This document shows, one piece after another, positions 34,275 through 42,417 of a stretch of DNA of 64,000 bases. The stretch lies in contig NZ_QDFY01000004.1 in assembly GCF_003347635.1 (NCBI RefSeq), positions 124,001-188,000 of the forward strand, read 5' to 3'. The DNA comes from Sphingosinicella terrae (lineage in GTDB: Bacteria > Pseudomonadota > Alphaproteobacteria > Sphingomonadales > Sphingomonadaceae). Position 1 is the stretch's first letter, and every line of letters starts with the position of its first letter. A model generated the notes under the pieces. It worked only from the letters and a program-made list of their open reading frames with translations. It was not told where the DNA came from and did no database searches. The translations under genes and the position numbers were made by a program.

Positions 34275-35302
34275 TCGATCCCACCTCCACGCGGATGTTC
34301 GCCGAGGCGGCCGAGGCCGCGGCCGTCGTCGCGGCGCAGCGGTACGCCAGCGCGGGAGCGGTCCGCGAGATCGCGGCGAGGCTCCGGGCCCGGCCGCCGG
34401 CGGCGGTGATCACCTACGGGCGGGGCAGCTCCGACCACGCCGCAACCTATGCCAAATATCTCATAGAGACCCGACTCGGCATCCCGACCGCGTCGGCGGC
34501 GCCGTCGGTCGCCTCGGTCTATGGCGCGAGCGCGCGAGCGAAGAACATGCTCTGTTTGGCTTTCTCTCAGTCCGGCCGCAGCCCCGACCTCGTCGCTGCG
34601 CTCGAGACGGCGAGAGCGGGCGGCGCGACGACCGTAGCGCTGGTCAACGCCGTCGATTCGCCGCTGGCGGACGCAGCCGAGTACCGGCTTCCGCTCGGCG
34701 CCGGCGACGAGACCAGCGTCGCCGCGACCAAGTCCTTCATCGCCTCCCTGTCGATGACGGCCTCGCTGGTTTCCGTCTGGGCGGGCGACGAGGCGCTCGG
34801 GCAGGCGCTGGACGAGGTGCCGGTGCGGCTGGCCACGGCCTGGCAGGCGGACTGGTCGCCATTGGGCGAGCGTCTGAAGTCCGTTCGCGGCCTCTATGTC
34901 GTCGGCCGCGGCCTCGGCCTGGGCATCGCCCAGGAGGCGGCGCTGAAGCTCAAGGAGACGTGCGGGCTTCATGCCGAGGCGCTCAGCGCCGCCGAACTCC
35001 GGCACGGCCCGCTCGCCTTGGTCGGTCCCGACTTTCCGCTCCTCGTCTTTCGCCAGTCGGACGAGACCGGCGACAGCGTCGACGCCCTGATCCGTGATGC
35101 GGACGGGCTCGGCGCCGACATATTGGTCGCCGGTCCGGCGGCGGCCGGGGGCCACTCGCTGCCGGTGACCACGGGCCATCCCGCGATCGAGCCGATGCTC
35201 CAGATCACGAGCTTCTATCGCGAGGCCGTCCGGCTCTCGACGGCACGCGGCTTCGACCCCGACCGCCCGCCGCATCTGTCCAAGGTGACGGAGACCCTGT
35301 GA
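34271..35302 (+). CDS. nagB-II: SIS-domain glucosamine-6-phosphate deaminase (NagB-II type)
   Basis: 343-aa double-SIS protein related to the isomerase half of GlmS. It converts glucosamine-6-phosphate to fructose-6-phosphate and ammonia. Visible are the SIS motifs VITYGRGSSDHAATYAKYLIE (split by its Ser-rich phosphate loop), LAFSQSGRSPDLV, GDETSVAATKSFIA and the second domain GLYVVGRGLGLGIAQEAALKLKE. Its place between nagR and nagA and the absence of a glutaminase domain support the NagB-II assignment. ATG at 34271 overlaps the nagR stop by four bases, and its own stop overlaps the nagA ATG by one base. Confidence 0.92.
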   Translation: MIDPTSTRMFAEAAEAAAVVAAQRYASAGAVREIAARLRARPPAAVITYGRGSSDHAATYAKYLIETRLGIPTASAAPSVASVYGASARAKNMLCLAFSQSGRSPDLVAALETARAGGATTVALVNAVDSPLADAAEYRLPLGAGDETSVAATKSFIASLSMTASLVSVWAGDEALGQALDEVPVRLATAWQADWSPLGERLKSVRGLYVVGRGLGLGIAQEAALKLKETCGLHAEALSAAELRHGPLALVGPDFPLLVFRQSDETGDSVDALIRDADGLGADILVAGPAAAGGHSLPVTTGHPAIEPMLQITSFYREAVRLSTARGFDPDRPPHLSKVTETL

Positions 35303-36447
35303 TGGCGACGGCGTTCCTCAACGCGCGGGTGCTGACCGACGGCGGTTTCGCCGAAGGGCTCGCCGTCCTGGTCGAAGGCGACCGGATCGTGGCCCTGGTC
35401 GGCGAGCGCGAGATCCCGTCCGGCGCAGGGCGCGTCGATCTCGCTGGCGAAATCCTCGCCCCCGGCTTCGTCGACGTGCAGGTCAATGGCGGCGGCGGCG
35501 TCCTGTTCAACGACGCCCCGACCGTCGAGACGATCGCCGCCATCGGCCGCGCCCACCGCGCCTTCGGCACGACGGGTTTCCTGCCGACGCTGATCAGCGA
35601 CGATCTGTCGGTCGTGCGCGAAGGCATCGCGGCTGTCGATACCGCCATCGCCGCGGGCGTGCCGGGCGTGCTCGGCATCCATATCGAGGGCCCCTATCTC
35701 AACAGCAGCCGCAAGGGCATTCACGATTCGAGCAAGATTCGCGAGCTCGACGAACAGGGCCTGAAGGCGCTTACCGGCCTGCGGCATGGTCGCACCCTCG
35801 TCACCCTGGCGCCGGAGCGGACGACGGTGGCGATGATCCGGCGCCTGGCCGATGCGGGCACCATCGTCTCGGCCGGGCACAGCAATGGCCGCTACGAGGA
35901 GATCCGCGCCGCGCTCGATTCCGGCCTCGCCGGCTTCACCCACCTGTTCAACGCCATGTCGCCGCTGCGCAACCGTGAGCCGGGCGCGGTCGGTGCCGCC
36001 CTCGAAGACCGCGCCAGCTGGTGCGGCCTGATAGTCGACGGCCGCCACGTCCACCCCGCCGCGATGCGGCTGGCACTTCGTTGCAAGGGCGCCGAGAGGA
36101 TCATGCTGGTGACCGATGCGATGCCCAGCGTCGGCCTGGAGGAAAAGGACTTCATGCTGCAGGGGCGGCAGATCCGGGTCGAGGACGGCGTCTGCGTCAC
36201 CGAGGATGGCACGCTCGCCGGATCGGACCTCGACATGGCCATGGCGGTGCGCAACGCGATCGCGATGCTCGACGTCGACGCGCCGACGGCGCTGGCCATG
36301 GCGAGCCTTCATCCCGCCGAGTTCCTTCGCCTCGACCGGATCTACGGCCGGATCGCACCGGGACTGCGCGCAAGCCTGGTCGCACTCGACGGCGAGCTCC
36401 ACGTCACCCGAACCTGGATCGACGGGGTGGAGTGCGATGCCGGCTAA
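35302..36447 (+). CDS. nagA: N-acetylglucosamine-6-phosphate deacetylase
   Basis: 381-aa amidohydrolase-fold enzyme removing acetate from GlcNAc-6-phosphate. Metal and substrate motifs are visible: GFVDVQVNGGGG (about 54-65), HIEGPYLN (about 128-135), VSAGHSNGRYEE (about 191), THLFNAMSPLRNREPG and the catalytic Asp in LVTDAMPSVG. The ATG at 35302 overlaps the nagB TGA by one base (TGATG); a GTG three bases earlier is also possible. Last gene of the plus-strand operon, and its stop is 16 bp from the convergent tpsB gene. Confidence 0.94.
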   Translation: MATAFLNARVLTDGGFAEGLAVLVEGDRIVALVGEREIPSGAGRVDLAGEILAPGFVDVQVNGGGGVLFNDAPTVETIAAIGRAHRAFGTTGFLPTLISDDLSVVREGIAAVDTAIAAGVPGVLGIHIEGPYLNSSRKGIHDSSKIRELDEQGLKALTGLRHGRTLVTLAPERTTVAMIRRLADAGTIVSAGHSNGRYEEIRAALDSGLAGFTHLFNAMSPLRNREPGAVGAALEDRASWCGLIVDGRHVHPAAMRLALRCKGAERIMLVTDAMPSVGLEEKDFMLQGRQIRVEDGVCVTEDGTLAGSDLDMAMAVRNAIAMLDVDAPTALAMASLHPAEFLRLDRIYGRIAPGLRASLVALDGELHVTRTWIDGVECDAG

Positions 36448-36463
36448 GGCCCGCAGCCCTGCG

Positions 36464-38350
36464 TCAGAACCTGAGCGGGTAGACGGTAAGCCGTAGGTGC
36501 ACGCCGCGGTCCTGGAGGTCGCGCGAGCCGGTCTGGACAGCCTCCTTGAGGGCGTGACCATAAGCGACGCGAAGCGCGATCGCGTCCGAAGGCTGCCAGG
36601 CCAGAGCGGCGCCGACGGCCACCAGGGTGCGCGGGCTCGGCTGCGGCCCCTCGGCGTTACGGCCCCAGCCGGCGTCGGCAAAGGCGGCAAGGCTGAACGC
36701 GCCCCAGTCGAAAGGGACCGAGCCGGGGGGGCGGCCGGACAGGCTGAACGGCTGGGCGATCTCGGCCGAGCCGATGACACCCTGGTCCGCGAGCAGGAGC
36801 GACTCGCGATAGCCGCGCACGCTGGCCTCACCGCCGATCGACAGGCGTTCGGCGGAATAGAGCACGCTGCTCGACCATTGGGCGGTCAGGCGGCCGCGCA
36901 GCTCGAGACCGTCTCCGGTCAGCCGACGCGCATAATTGGCCTGGACCAGCAGCGACACGAAATGCCGGTCAGGATCGAGGACGAGGGGAAGACGGGCGCG
37001 CGTCCCCCATAGACCCGTGGTGGCGGTCCCGGAAACGGCGAAGACCTGGTCGACGCTGCGCAGCACGTAGTCGGCAAGGATCCGCGCCGCGCCATATTCG
37101 GCGCGGCCGTCCACAGATCCGGGGGCGAAGGAGAAAGGCTGGCCGAGCAGGAAGCTGCGCTGGCGGCGCCAGGCGAGGCTGGTGCCGACGGTCAGCACCC
37201 GCGACGGAGACCATCGCCCTTCTCCCGCCGGGGTCAGCGGCCAATCGATGGCCCGATGGGTAAGGCTCGCCTCGAGCCCGCGGTCGCGGGTGCGGATGTC
37301 GAGCGGCACCAGCGGCCGATCGATCACGGCGGCGCGATTATAGCTTCCGCGCACCGAGAAAGTGGTCCGCGGCGTCAGCCAGGGCGTCGCATAGGCCACA
37401 GACAGGTCGAGAACGCCCTCGGTGGTACCGGCTTCGCCGCTGAGCAGGTCGCCGGACTCGATCAGGTTGCGCAGCACCCCACCGGCGGCGATCCGCTCAC
37501 CGCCGACCGAGGGCGATCGGTTGTTGCCGGCTGTCAGATACAGATCGACCGGCTCGCGCGGCAGCACCGACAGCAAAAGGCTCGCCTCTCCCGGGCGGCC
37601 GCCGGGGCGGAGCTGGGCATTGACGGTGCGGATCGCCGGATCGTCGGCAAGTCGGCGAAAGTCGCGCTCGAGCGCGATCGCGTCGAGCGGCCGCCGGTCC
37701 GTCGAGGGCATTCGCTCACGAATGAAATCGGCATCAAGCCCGCGGCTGCGCCCGCCCGCCCACTCGACCGCGACTGCATCCGCGCCCGGTTCGGGCGGGA
37801 CGAGCGCCCCGTGGACGATCCGGATGTCGAGCCGATTTGGATCCGCCGGATCCGCCGCCTGCACCAGCAGGCCCGAATTGACGAAGCCGGCCGAGAGGAA
37901 GGCGCGGTTGATCAGCTGCACCAGCGCCACCGCCCGGTCGATCCCCTGGCCGACGACGGCATTTGCCTGGAACTGGCGCCTCACCCATTCGGAATCGAGC
38001 GGCTGTCCGCTGATATGCTCCACCACCAGCCCGGAGAGATCGTCCTGCGGCGGCCGCCATTCGCGGGGAGGCACGCTGTCGCCCCCCACGTCGCCATCAA
38101 GGATGCGCACGCTGCCGACGACGGTATCGCCGACATCAAGCGCAACTGGAGACGGACGCCCCGACGGAGGCGTGGGAGCGATCGGCGCGGCCGGCAAGGG
38201 TTCGCCATAAGCGGGCCGGGGCGGCGGCGGCGCCTCGGGCCCGGTCCGCGGCCGCGGCGCCTCCTCAGGCTGGGCGACGACCGGGGCGGCCGCCAGCGCC
38301 AGTAATGCGCAGACGGCATTTCGGGCTCGCCGCCAGGGCCGCCGGCTCAA
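36464..38350 (-). CDS. TpsB transporter of the CHAT-TPS operon, TTG start
   Basis: 628-aa ShlB/FhaC-type outer-membrane transporter for the adjacent TpsA. The chosen start is a TTG at 38350 that overlaps the tpsA stop by four bases (TTGA). It gives a clean signal peptide (MSRRPWRRARNAVCALLALA to PVVAQ), and no ATG in this frame fits. After a Pro-rich linker (about 30-65) come two POTRA domains (GLVVEHISGQPLDSEWVRRQ and on; then DFIRERM to VLPREP) and the barrel. The barrel has the late motif AAFADAGWGRN, AWQPSDAIALRVAYGHAL and a C-terminal Phe. The order CHAT-tpsA-tpsB differs from the left-edge locus, where tpsB comes first. Confidence 0.87.
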   Translation of the reverse strand: MSRRPWRRARNAVCALLALAAAPVVAQPEEAPRPRTGPEAPPPPRPAYGEPLPAAPIAPTPPSGRPSPVALDVGDTVVGSVRILDGDVGGDSVPPREWRPPQDDLSGLVVEHISGQPLDSEWVRRQFQANAVVGQGIDRAVALVQLINRAFLSAGFVNSGLLVQAADPADPNRLDIRIVHGALVPPEPGADAVAVEWAGGRSRGLDADFIRERMPSTDRRPLDAIALERDFRRLADDPAIRTVNAQLRPGGRPGEASLLLSVLPREPVDLYLTAGNNRSPSVGGERIAAGGVLRNLIESGDLLSGEAGTTEGVLDLSVAYATPWLTPRTTFSVRGSYNRAAVIDRPLVPLDIRTRDRGLEASLTHRAIDWPLTPAGEGRWSPSRVLTVGTSLAWRRQRSFLLGQPFSFAPGSVDGRAEYGAARILADYVLRSVDQVFAVSGTATTGLWGTRARLPLVLDPDRHFVSLLVQANYARRLTGDGLELRGRLTAQWSSSVLYSAERLSIGGEASVRGYRESLLLADQGVIGSAEIAQPFSLSGRPPGSVPFDWGAFSLAAFADAGWGRNAEGPQPSPRTLVAVGAALAWQPSDAIALRVAYGHALKEAVQTGSRDLQDRGVHLRLTVYPLRF

Positions 38351-41300
38351 AGGCAGCCGCTCGGCGCGCGGGACGCCTCGCCTTCGAATGCGCCGTAGGG
38401 ACCGATCGGCCGCACCACCAGCTGACTGACCTGGCCGGTCTCGCGGACCGCGGCGCACTGGCCACGCAGCACGCCGGAAGCGTCTATGATCGACAGGTTG
38501 CGCTCGACCGTGCCGCTGCTGACGTCGCCGACCTGCGCTTCGAGCAGGAAGGCACCGTCGACCGCCACCAGATTGGGCCGGTCGGCGGAACTGATGAAGA
38601 AGCGGGTCTGGATCTGGACGTTGGCGCCGCCCTGCTCGCCCAGAGCGAGGATGCTGCCGCCGTTCGAGACAATCGCCAGCGGATTGGCGATGATGATCCG
38701 CCCCCCCGTGCCCGGCCCGGACGAGGTGGTGATGAGGCCGGGCGCGCTGCGCCCCTCCAGCCGGAGCAGTCCGGCCGGCGACATGGCGATCTCGATGTCG
38801 CCCGCGGCGCCGGCGACGGAGCTCGTCGAGATCTCGGCACCGTTGGCGACGGTGAGCGCCTCCGACTTGATGAGGACGAGGCCGGCATCGCCGCCCTCGC
38901 TGGAGAGATTGGCGCTGGAGATGCTCGATCCGGAGCCGTCGAGGGTCAGGCGATCGGCGGCGACCGCGATCGCGCCCGCAGGGCTGGCGCTGCGCGAGAT
39001 CGTCTCGATGCTGCCGCCGCCGACGATGTCGATCCGCTCGGCATTGACCAGCACCTCGCCGGAGATGCCGCTCGCCTCGGCCTCGCTGCTCGAGCGGACC
39101 CGGCCATTGTCGATCAGGATCGTGCCCGCGTCGATGACCACCAGTCCCGCATCGCCGGGGCCGAGGGTGGACGAGGTGATGCTGCCGGCCCGGCGCAGGA
39201 CGAGTTCGTCTGCCACCAGCTCGATCACCCCGGCATTGCCGCCGGTCGAGAACGTGTCGGCCTCCGATCCGATCACGCCGCCCAGATCGAGCTCGACCCG
39301 GCCCGCCTCGATGAAGACGCCGCCGGCGTCGCCCAGCGACGATGTCGAGGAGACGATTTCCGAGAAATTTCCGACGAACAGGCTGTCGGCAGCGATGAGA
39401 ACGTCGCCGCCGCCGGCGCTGCCGAGCGTCGAGGAGGAGACGAAGGCGAAATTGTCGACGCGGACGTCGCCGCCACGCAGCTCGATCGTGCCGGCCGCGG
39501 CCGCGTCGATTCCCGCGCTGGAGACGACGGAGCTGCGCCGGTCGACGCGCAGCGTGTCGGCGGTGACGGCGATCCGGCCGGCGGCGCCGGTCCCGTCCGA
39601 CCGCGAGCTGAGCAGGCCGAACTCCATCGCGAAATCCCGCGCCCTGATCTCGACATTGCCGCCGTCGCCGGCGGAGCCGAAATCGGCCTGGGTCTCGATC
39701 CGGCCGCCGTCGATGCGCAGGCTGTCGGCCTCGATGTCGATCGCGCCCGCATCGCCGAAGCCGCTCGTGTTGCTCGAGATTTCGCTGTCGATGCCGAGGA
39801 TGAGCGATCCGGAGGCGGCGATCCGGACGTCGCCCGCTTGGCCGAACGGCCCGCATTCCTCGCTGCAGACATAGGCCGAGCTGGTGCTGATCCGGCCATT
39901 CCGGGCGAGCGTCAGATCGCCTGATTCGATGTCGATCGTGCCGGCATTTCCGGCGCCCTGCGTCTGCGAGAAGATCTGCGAGTCGCCGACTTCGACGCGC
40001 TGGGCCCGGATGGTGATGTCGCCCGCCTCGCCATTGGTGAGGGTCGAGGAGCTGATCCTCGATGCGGCGACGCCGAACTCGTCCCTGGCCCCGGCGAGGA
40101 TCAGCGTGCCGGCATCGACAATGATGTCGCCGGCATCGCCGGCGCGGCAGCCCGGATCGCCGCAGAAGCCGAGCGCTTCAGCGAAGATGAAGGCGCCGGT
40201 CAGTCTGACCTCGTCCGCGGTGATGGAGATCGGCCCGCCATTGCCCGATTCGAACGAGTCGGAGCTGATCATCGAGAATCCGTCGGCGACCAGCCGGCCG
40301 GCCATGATCTCAATCGCACCGGCGTCGCCGCTCCCGAATGACGAGGTGGTGATCTGCGATTCGCCGGTCAGCGAGATATCGTCGGCCCGGACGAGGATCG
40401 AACCGCCCGGGCCGCTGTCCAGAAAGCTCGACTGGGCGAGGATGCGGCCATTGTCGGAAGCCAGTGCCTCGGTGTCGATCCGGATCGTCCCACCGGATCC
40501 CGGGCCGAAGGCGCCGGAGGAAATCTGCGCGCTCTCGATCGTGATCGTCTCGGCATCGATATCGATGGCGCCGCCCGCACCGCTGCCGAAATTGTCCGAG
40601 CTGACGCTCGCCCCGTCCGCGAGCACGATCGAACGGACGTCCAGCATGATCTCGCCGCCGCCGCCGTCTGCCCGCGCGTCCGTCGAGATCGCCGATGAAT
40701 TCCCGGCGGCGGACACTCCGGCGACGCGCAGCCGATCGGCGATGATCATGACGCCGCCCGCGTCGCCGCCGCCAGCGCCGCAATCGCCGGACAAGCAGGC
40801 GCGGGATTCGGAGCTGATGCGTCCGCCGCCGCTCACTTCGACGTCCGTCGCCTCGACGAGCACGCCGCCGGCATCACCCGACCCTTCCGTGTCGGAACTG
40901 ACCGAGCCCGCCTCGGTGATGACGAGCGTGCCCGCGGCGAGGCTGATCAGGCCGGCGGCGCCCGTCGCCTCGGCCGTCGCCAGAGTGGCGATCTGCGAGC
41001 CCCCGGCGATCCGAAGCGCGTCCGCTTCGATCGCGATGATGCCGGCATCGCCGCTCGACGCCGTGTCGGAGAGAATCCGGCTGCCGCGGGAAAGCTCCAC
41101 CGATCCCCCCTCGATCAAGATCCCGCCGGCATTGCCGGTCGAGCCGGGTCGAGCCGCCGAGCTGATGTTGGAGGCGTCCAGCCGGAGGCTCTCCGCCTCG
41201 ATCAGGATCAGGCCGCCCTGGCCGCTGCCGAAGGCGTCGGCGAGGATGGCGCTATTCTCCGTCATCTCCATCTCGCCCGCCACGATCCCGATCACACCCG

Positions 41301-42417
41301 CGGCCGAATCGCCGAAGCTGTCGGCGGCGATCACCGATCCCGCCATGACCAGCCGGTCCGCCAGCAGCTGGATCGGGCCCGACACCCCGGTGCCGATGGG
41401 TGCGGCGACGATCGAGGTATCCACGAGCCGAAGGGTGCCGGCCTGGACGATGATTTCGGCGGAGGAGGCCTCGCCAGAGGCGAAGGCGGTGACGGCCGAG
41501 GCCCGGAACAGGACCGAATCGGCGGCAATTCGGATCGCAGGCGCTGAGGGCGCCTGCGACCCGGACGCGCCGTCGTTGCGATGGACGATTCCCGATTCGG
41601 CAACGGTGAAGGTCCCGGCGGCGAAGCCGAGCCCGGCGGCGCCGGTCGCGACCAGTTCGCTGCCGCCCGCGATGGCAAGCCGGCCCGCTGCGCCGGCCAT
41701 CGGCGGCGCTGCCGGGTCGAAGCGGCCGGCCCCGTCGCCGATCGCCGCCGCGTTGAGGCTGGCCGTTTGCAGCGACACGGCAGAGAAAAACAGATTGGCC
41801 GCGGAATAGGAGAGGTCCGCCGTCGCCGGCGCAAAGTCGACGCCGACGCCGCGGACCGCGATGTCGCCCTCACCGCCGACGAAGCCGAACGACTCCGGCG
41901 CCGCCATCGAGAAGGTCGAGCCGCCGGGCGTCGTCACGGTGAACGCGGAACCGTCGGCGAAGCGCAGCTCCCTGGCGGTGGAGAAATGGGCCGCGGCGGG
42001 GACATCGAGGCGGGCGCCTTCGCCGAGCACGATCCCGGCCGGATTGATGAACCAGAAGTCCGCATTGGGCAAAGCGGTCGAATCGAGCGTGCCGTGGATC
42101 AGCGATGCTTCGCCGCCGGTGACCCGGCTGATCACGTTGGCGATGTCGCTGCCGCCGCTTCGGACCCATCGCGCCGTCTCGCCCGCGGCGAGATCGAAGT
42201 GCGAGAAACTGTGGAAGAGGTTGCGGCCCGCGAGGGTGCCGCCGTCTATCTCGTGCAGGCCTGCGGCGGAGCTGACGCTGGTGCCGAGGGAGCGACCCGG
42301 CAGCGTATCGGCAACGATGCGCGTGGCGACTGGATCCGGAGCGACCTGGGCGGCGGCGGCCGTCGACAGGGAAGCGCCGGCGAGGAGCAGCCGGAGCAGG
42401 GGGGTGGCCGGTCTCAT
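38347..42417 (-). CDS. TpsA exoprotein, filamentous haemagglutinin N-terminal domain and long beta-helix
   Basis: 1356-aa secreted protein. The signal peptide ends STAAAAQ. A canonical TPS domain (about 25-200) has the motifs NVISRVTGGEASLIHGTL and ADFWFINPAGIVLGEGARLD, which mark export by TpsB. Residues 250-1280 are a long series of degenerate 25-40-residue repeats of the type GDAGxIxIxAxxL followed by an S-rich half, as in a right-handed beta-helix. The C-terminal 60 residues contain two cysteines (RGQCAA and SGCL) and end abruptly, a form often seen in TpsA proteins of cyanobacteria and sphingomonads. Overlaps the CHAT gene (ATGA) upstream and tpsB (TTGA) downstream, so all three are translated as one unit. 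Confidence 0.88.
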   Translation of the reverse strand: MRPATPLLRLLLAGASLSTAAAAQVAPDPVATRIVADTLPGRSLGTSVSSAAGLHEIDGGTLAGRNLFHSFSHFDLAAGETARWVRSGGSDIANVISRVTGGEASLIHGTLDSTALPNADFWFINPAGIVLGEGARLDVPAAAHFSTARELRFADGSAFTVTTPGGSTFSMAAPESFGFVGGEGDIAVRGVGVDFAPATADLSYSAANLFFSAVSLQTASLNAAAIGDGAGRFDPAAPPMAGAAGRLAIAGGSELVATGAAGLGFAAGTFTVAESGIVHRNDGASGSQAPSAPAIRIAADSVLFRASAVTAFASGEASSAEIIVQAGTLRLVDTSIVAAPIGTGVSGPIQLLADRLVMAGSVIAADSFGDSAAGVIGIVAGEMEMTENSAILADAFGSGQGGLILIEAESLRLDASNISSAARPGSTGNAGGILIEGGSVELSRGSRILSDTASSGDAGIIAIEADALRIAGGSQIATLATAEATGAAGLISLAAGTLVITEAGSVSSDTEGSGDAGGVLVEATDVEVSGGGRISSESRACLSGDCGAGGGDAGGVMIIADRLRVAGVSAAGNSSAISTDARADGGGGEIMLDVRSIVLADGASVSSDNFGSGAGGAIDIDAETITIESAQISSGAFGPGSGGTIRIDTEALASDNGRILAQSSFLDSGPGGSILVRADDISLTGESQITTSSFGSGDAGAIEIMAGRLVADGFSMISSDSFESGNGGPISITADEVRLTGAFIFAEALGFCGDPGCRAGDAGDIIVDAGTLILAGARDEFGVAASRISSSTLTNGEAGDITIRAQRVEVGDSQIFSQTQGAGNAGTIDIESGDLTLARNGRISTSSAYVCSEECGPFGQAGDVRIAASGSLILGIDSEISSNTSGFGDAGAIDIEADSLRIDGGRIETQADFGSAGDGGNVEIRARDFAMEFGLLSSRSDGTGAAGRIAVTADTLRVDRRSSVVSSAGIDAAAAGTIELRGGDVRVDNFAFVSSSTLGSAGGGDVLIAADSLFVGNFSEIVSSTSSLGDAGGVFIEAGRVELDLGGVIGSEADTFSTGGNAGVIELVADELVLRRAGSITSSTLGPGDAGLVVIDAGTILIDNGRVRSSSEAEASGISGEVLVNAERIDIVGGGSIETISRSASPAGAIAVAADRLTLDGSGSSISSANLSSEGGDAGLVLIKSEALTVANGAEISTSSVAGAAGDIEIAMSPAGLLRLEGRSAPGLITTSSGPGTGGRIIIANPLAIVSNGGSILALGEQGGANVQIQTRFFISSADRPNLVAVDGAFLLEAQVGDVSSGTVERNLSIIDASGVLRGQCAAVRETGQVSQLVVRPIGPYGAFEGEASRAPSGCL

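Noticed and set aside
38486-41809. Repetitive plus-strand and minus-strand patterns across the tpsA gene considered as tandem DNA repeats or a CRISPR-like array
   Set aside because: Units vary in length and sequence and follow the protein's degenerate beta-helix repeats; no constant repeat/spacer structure.
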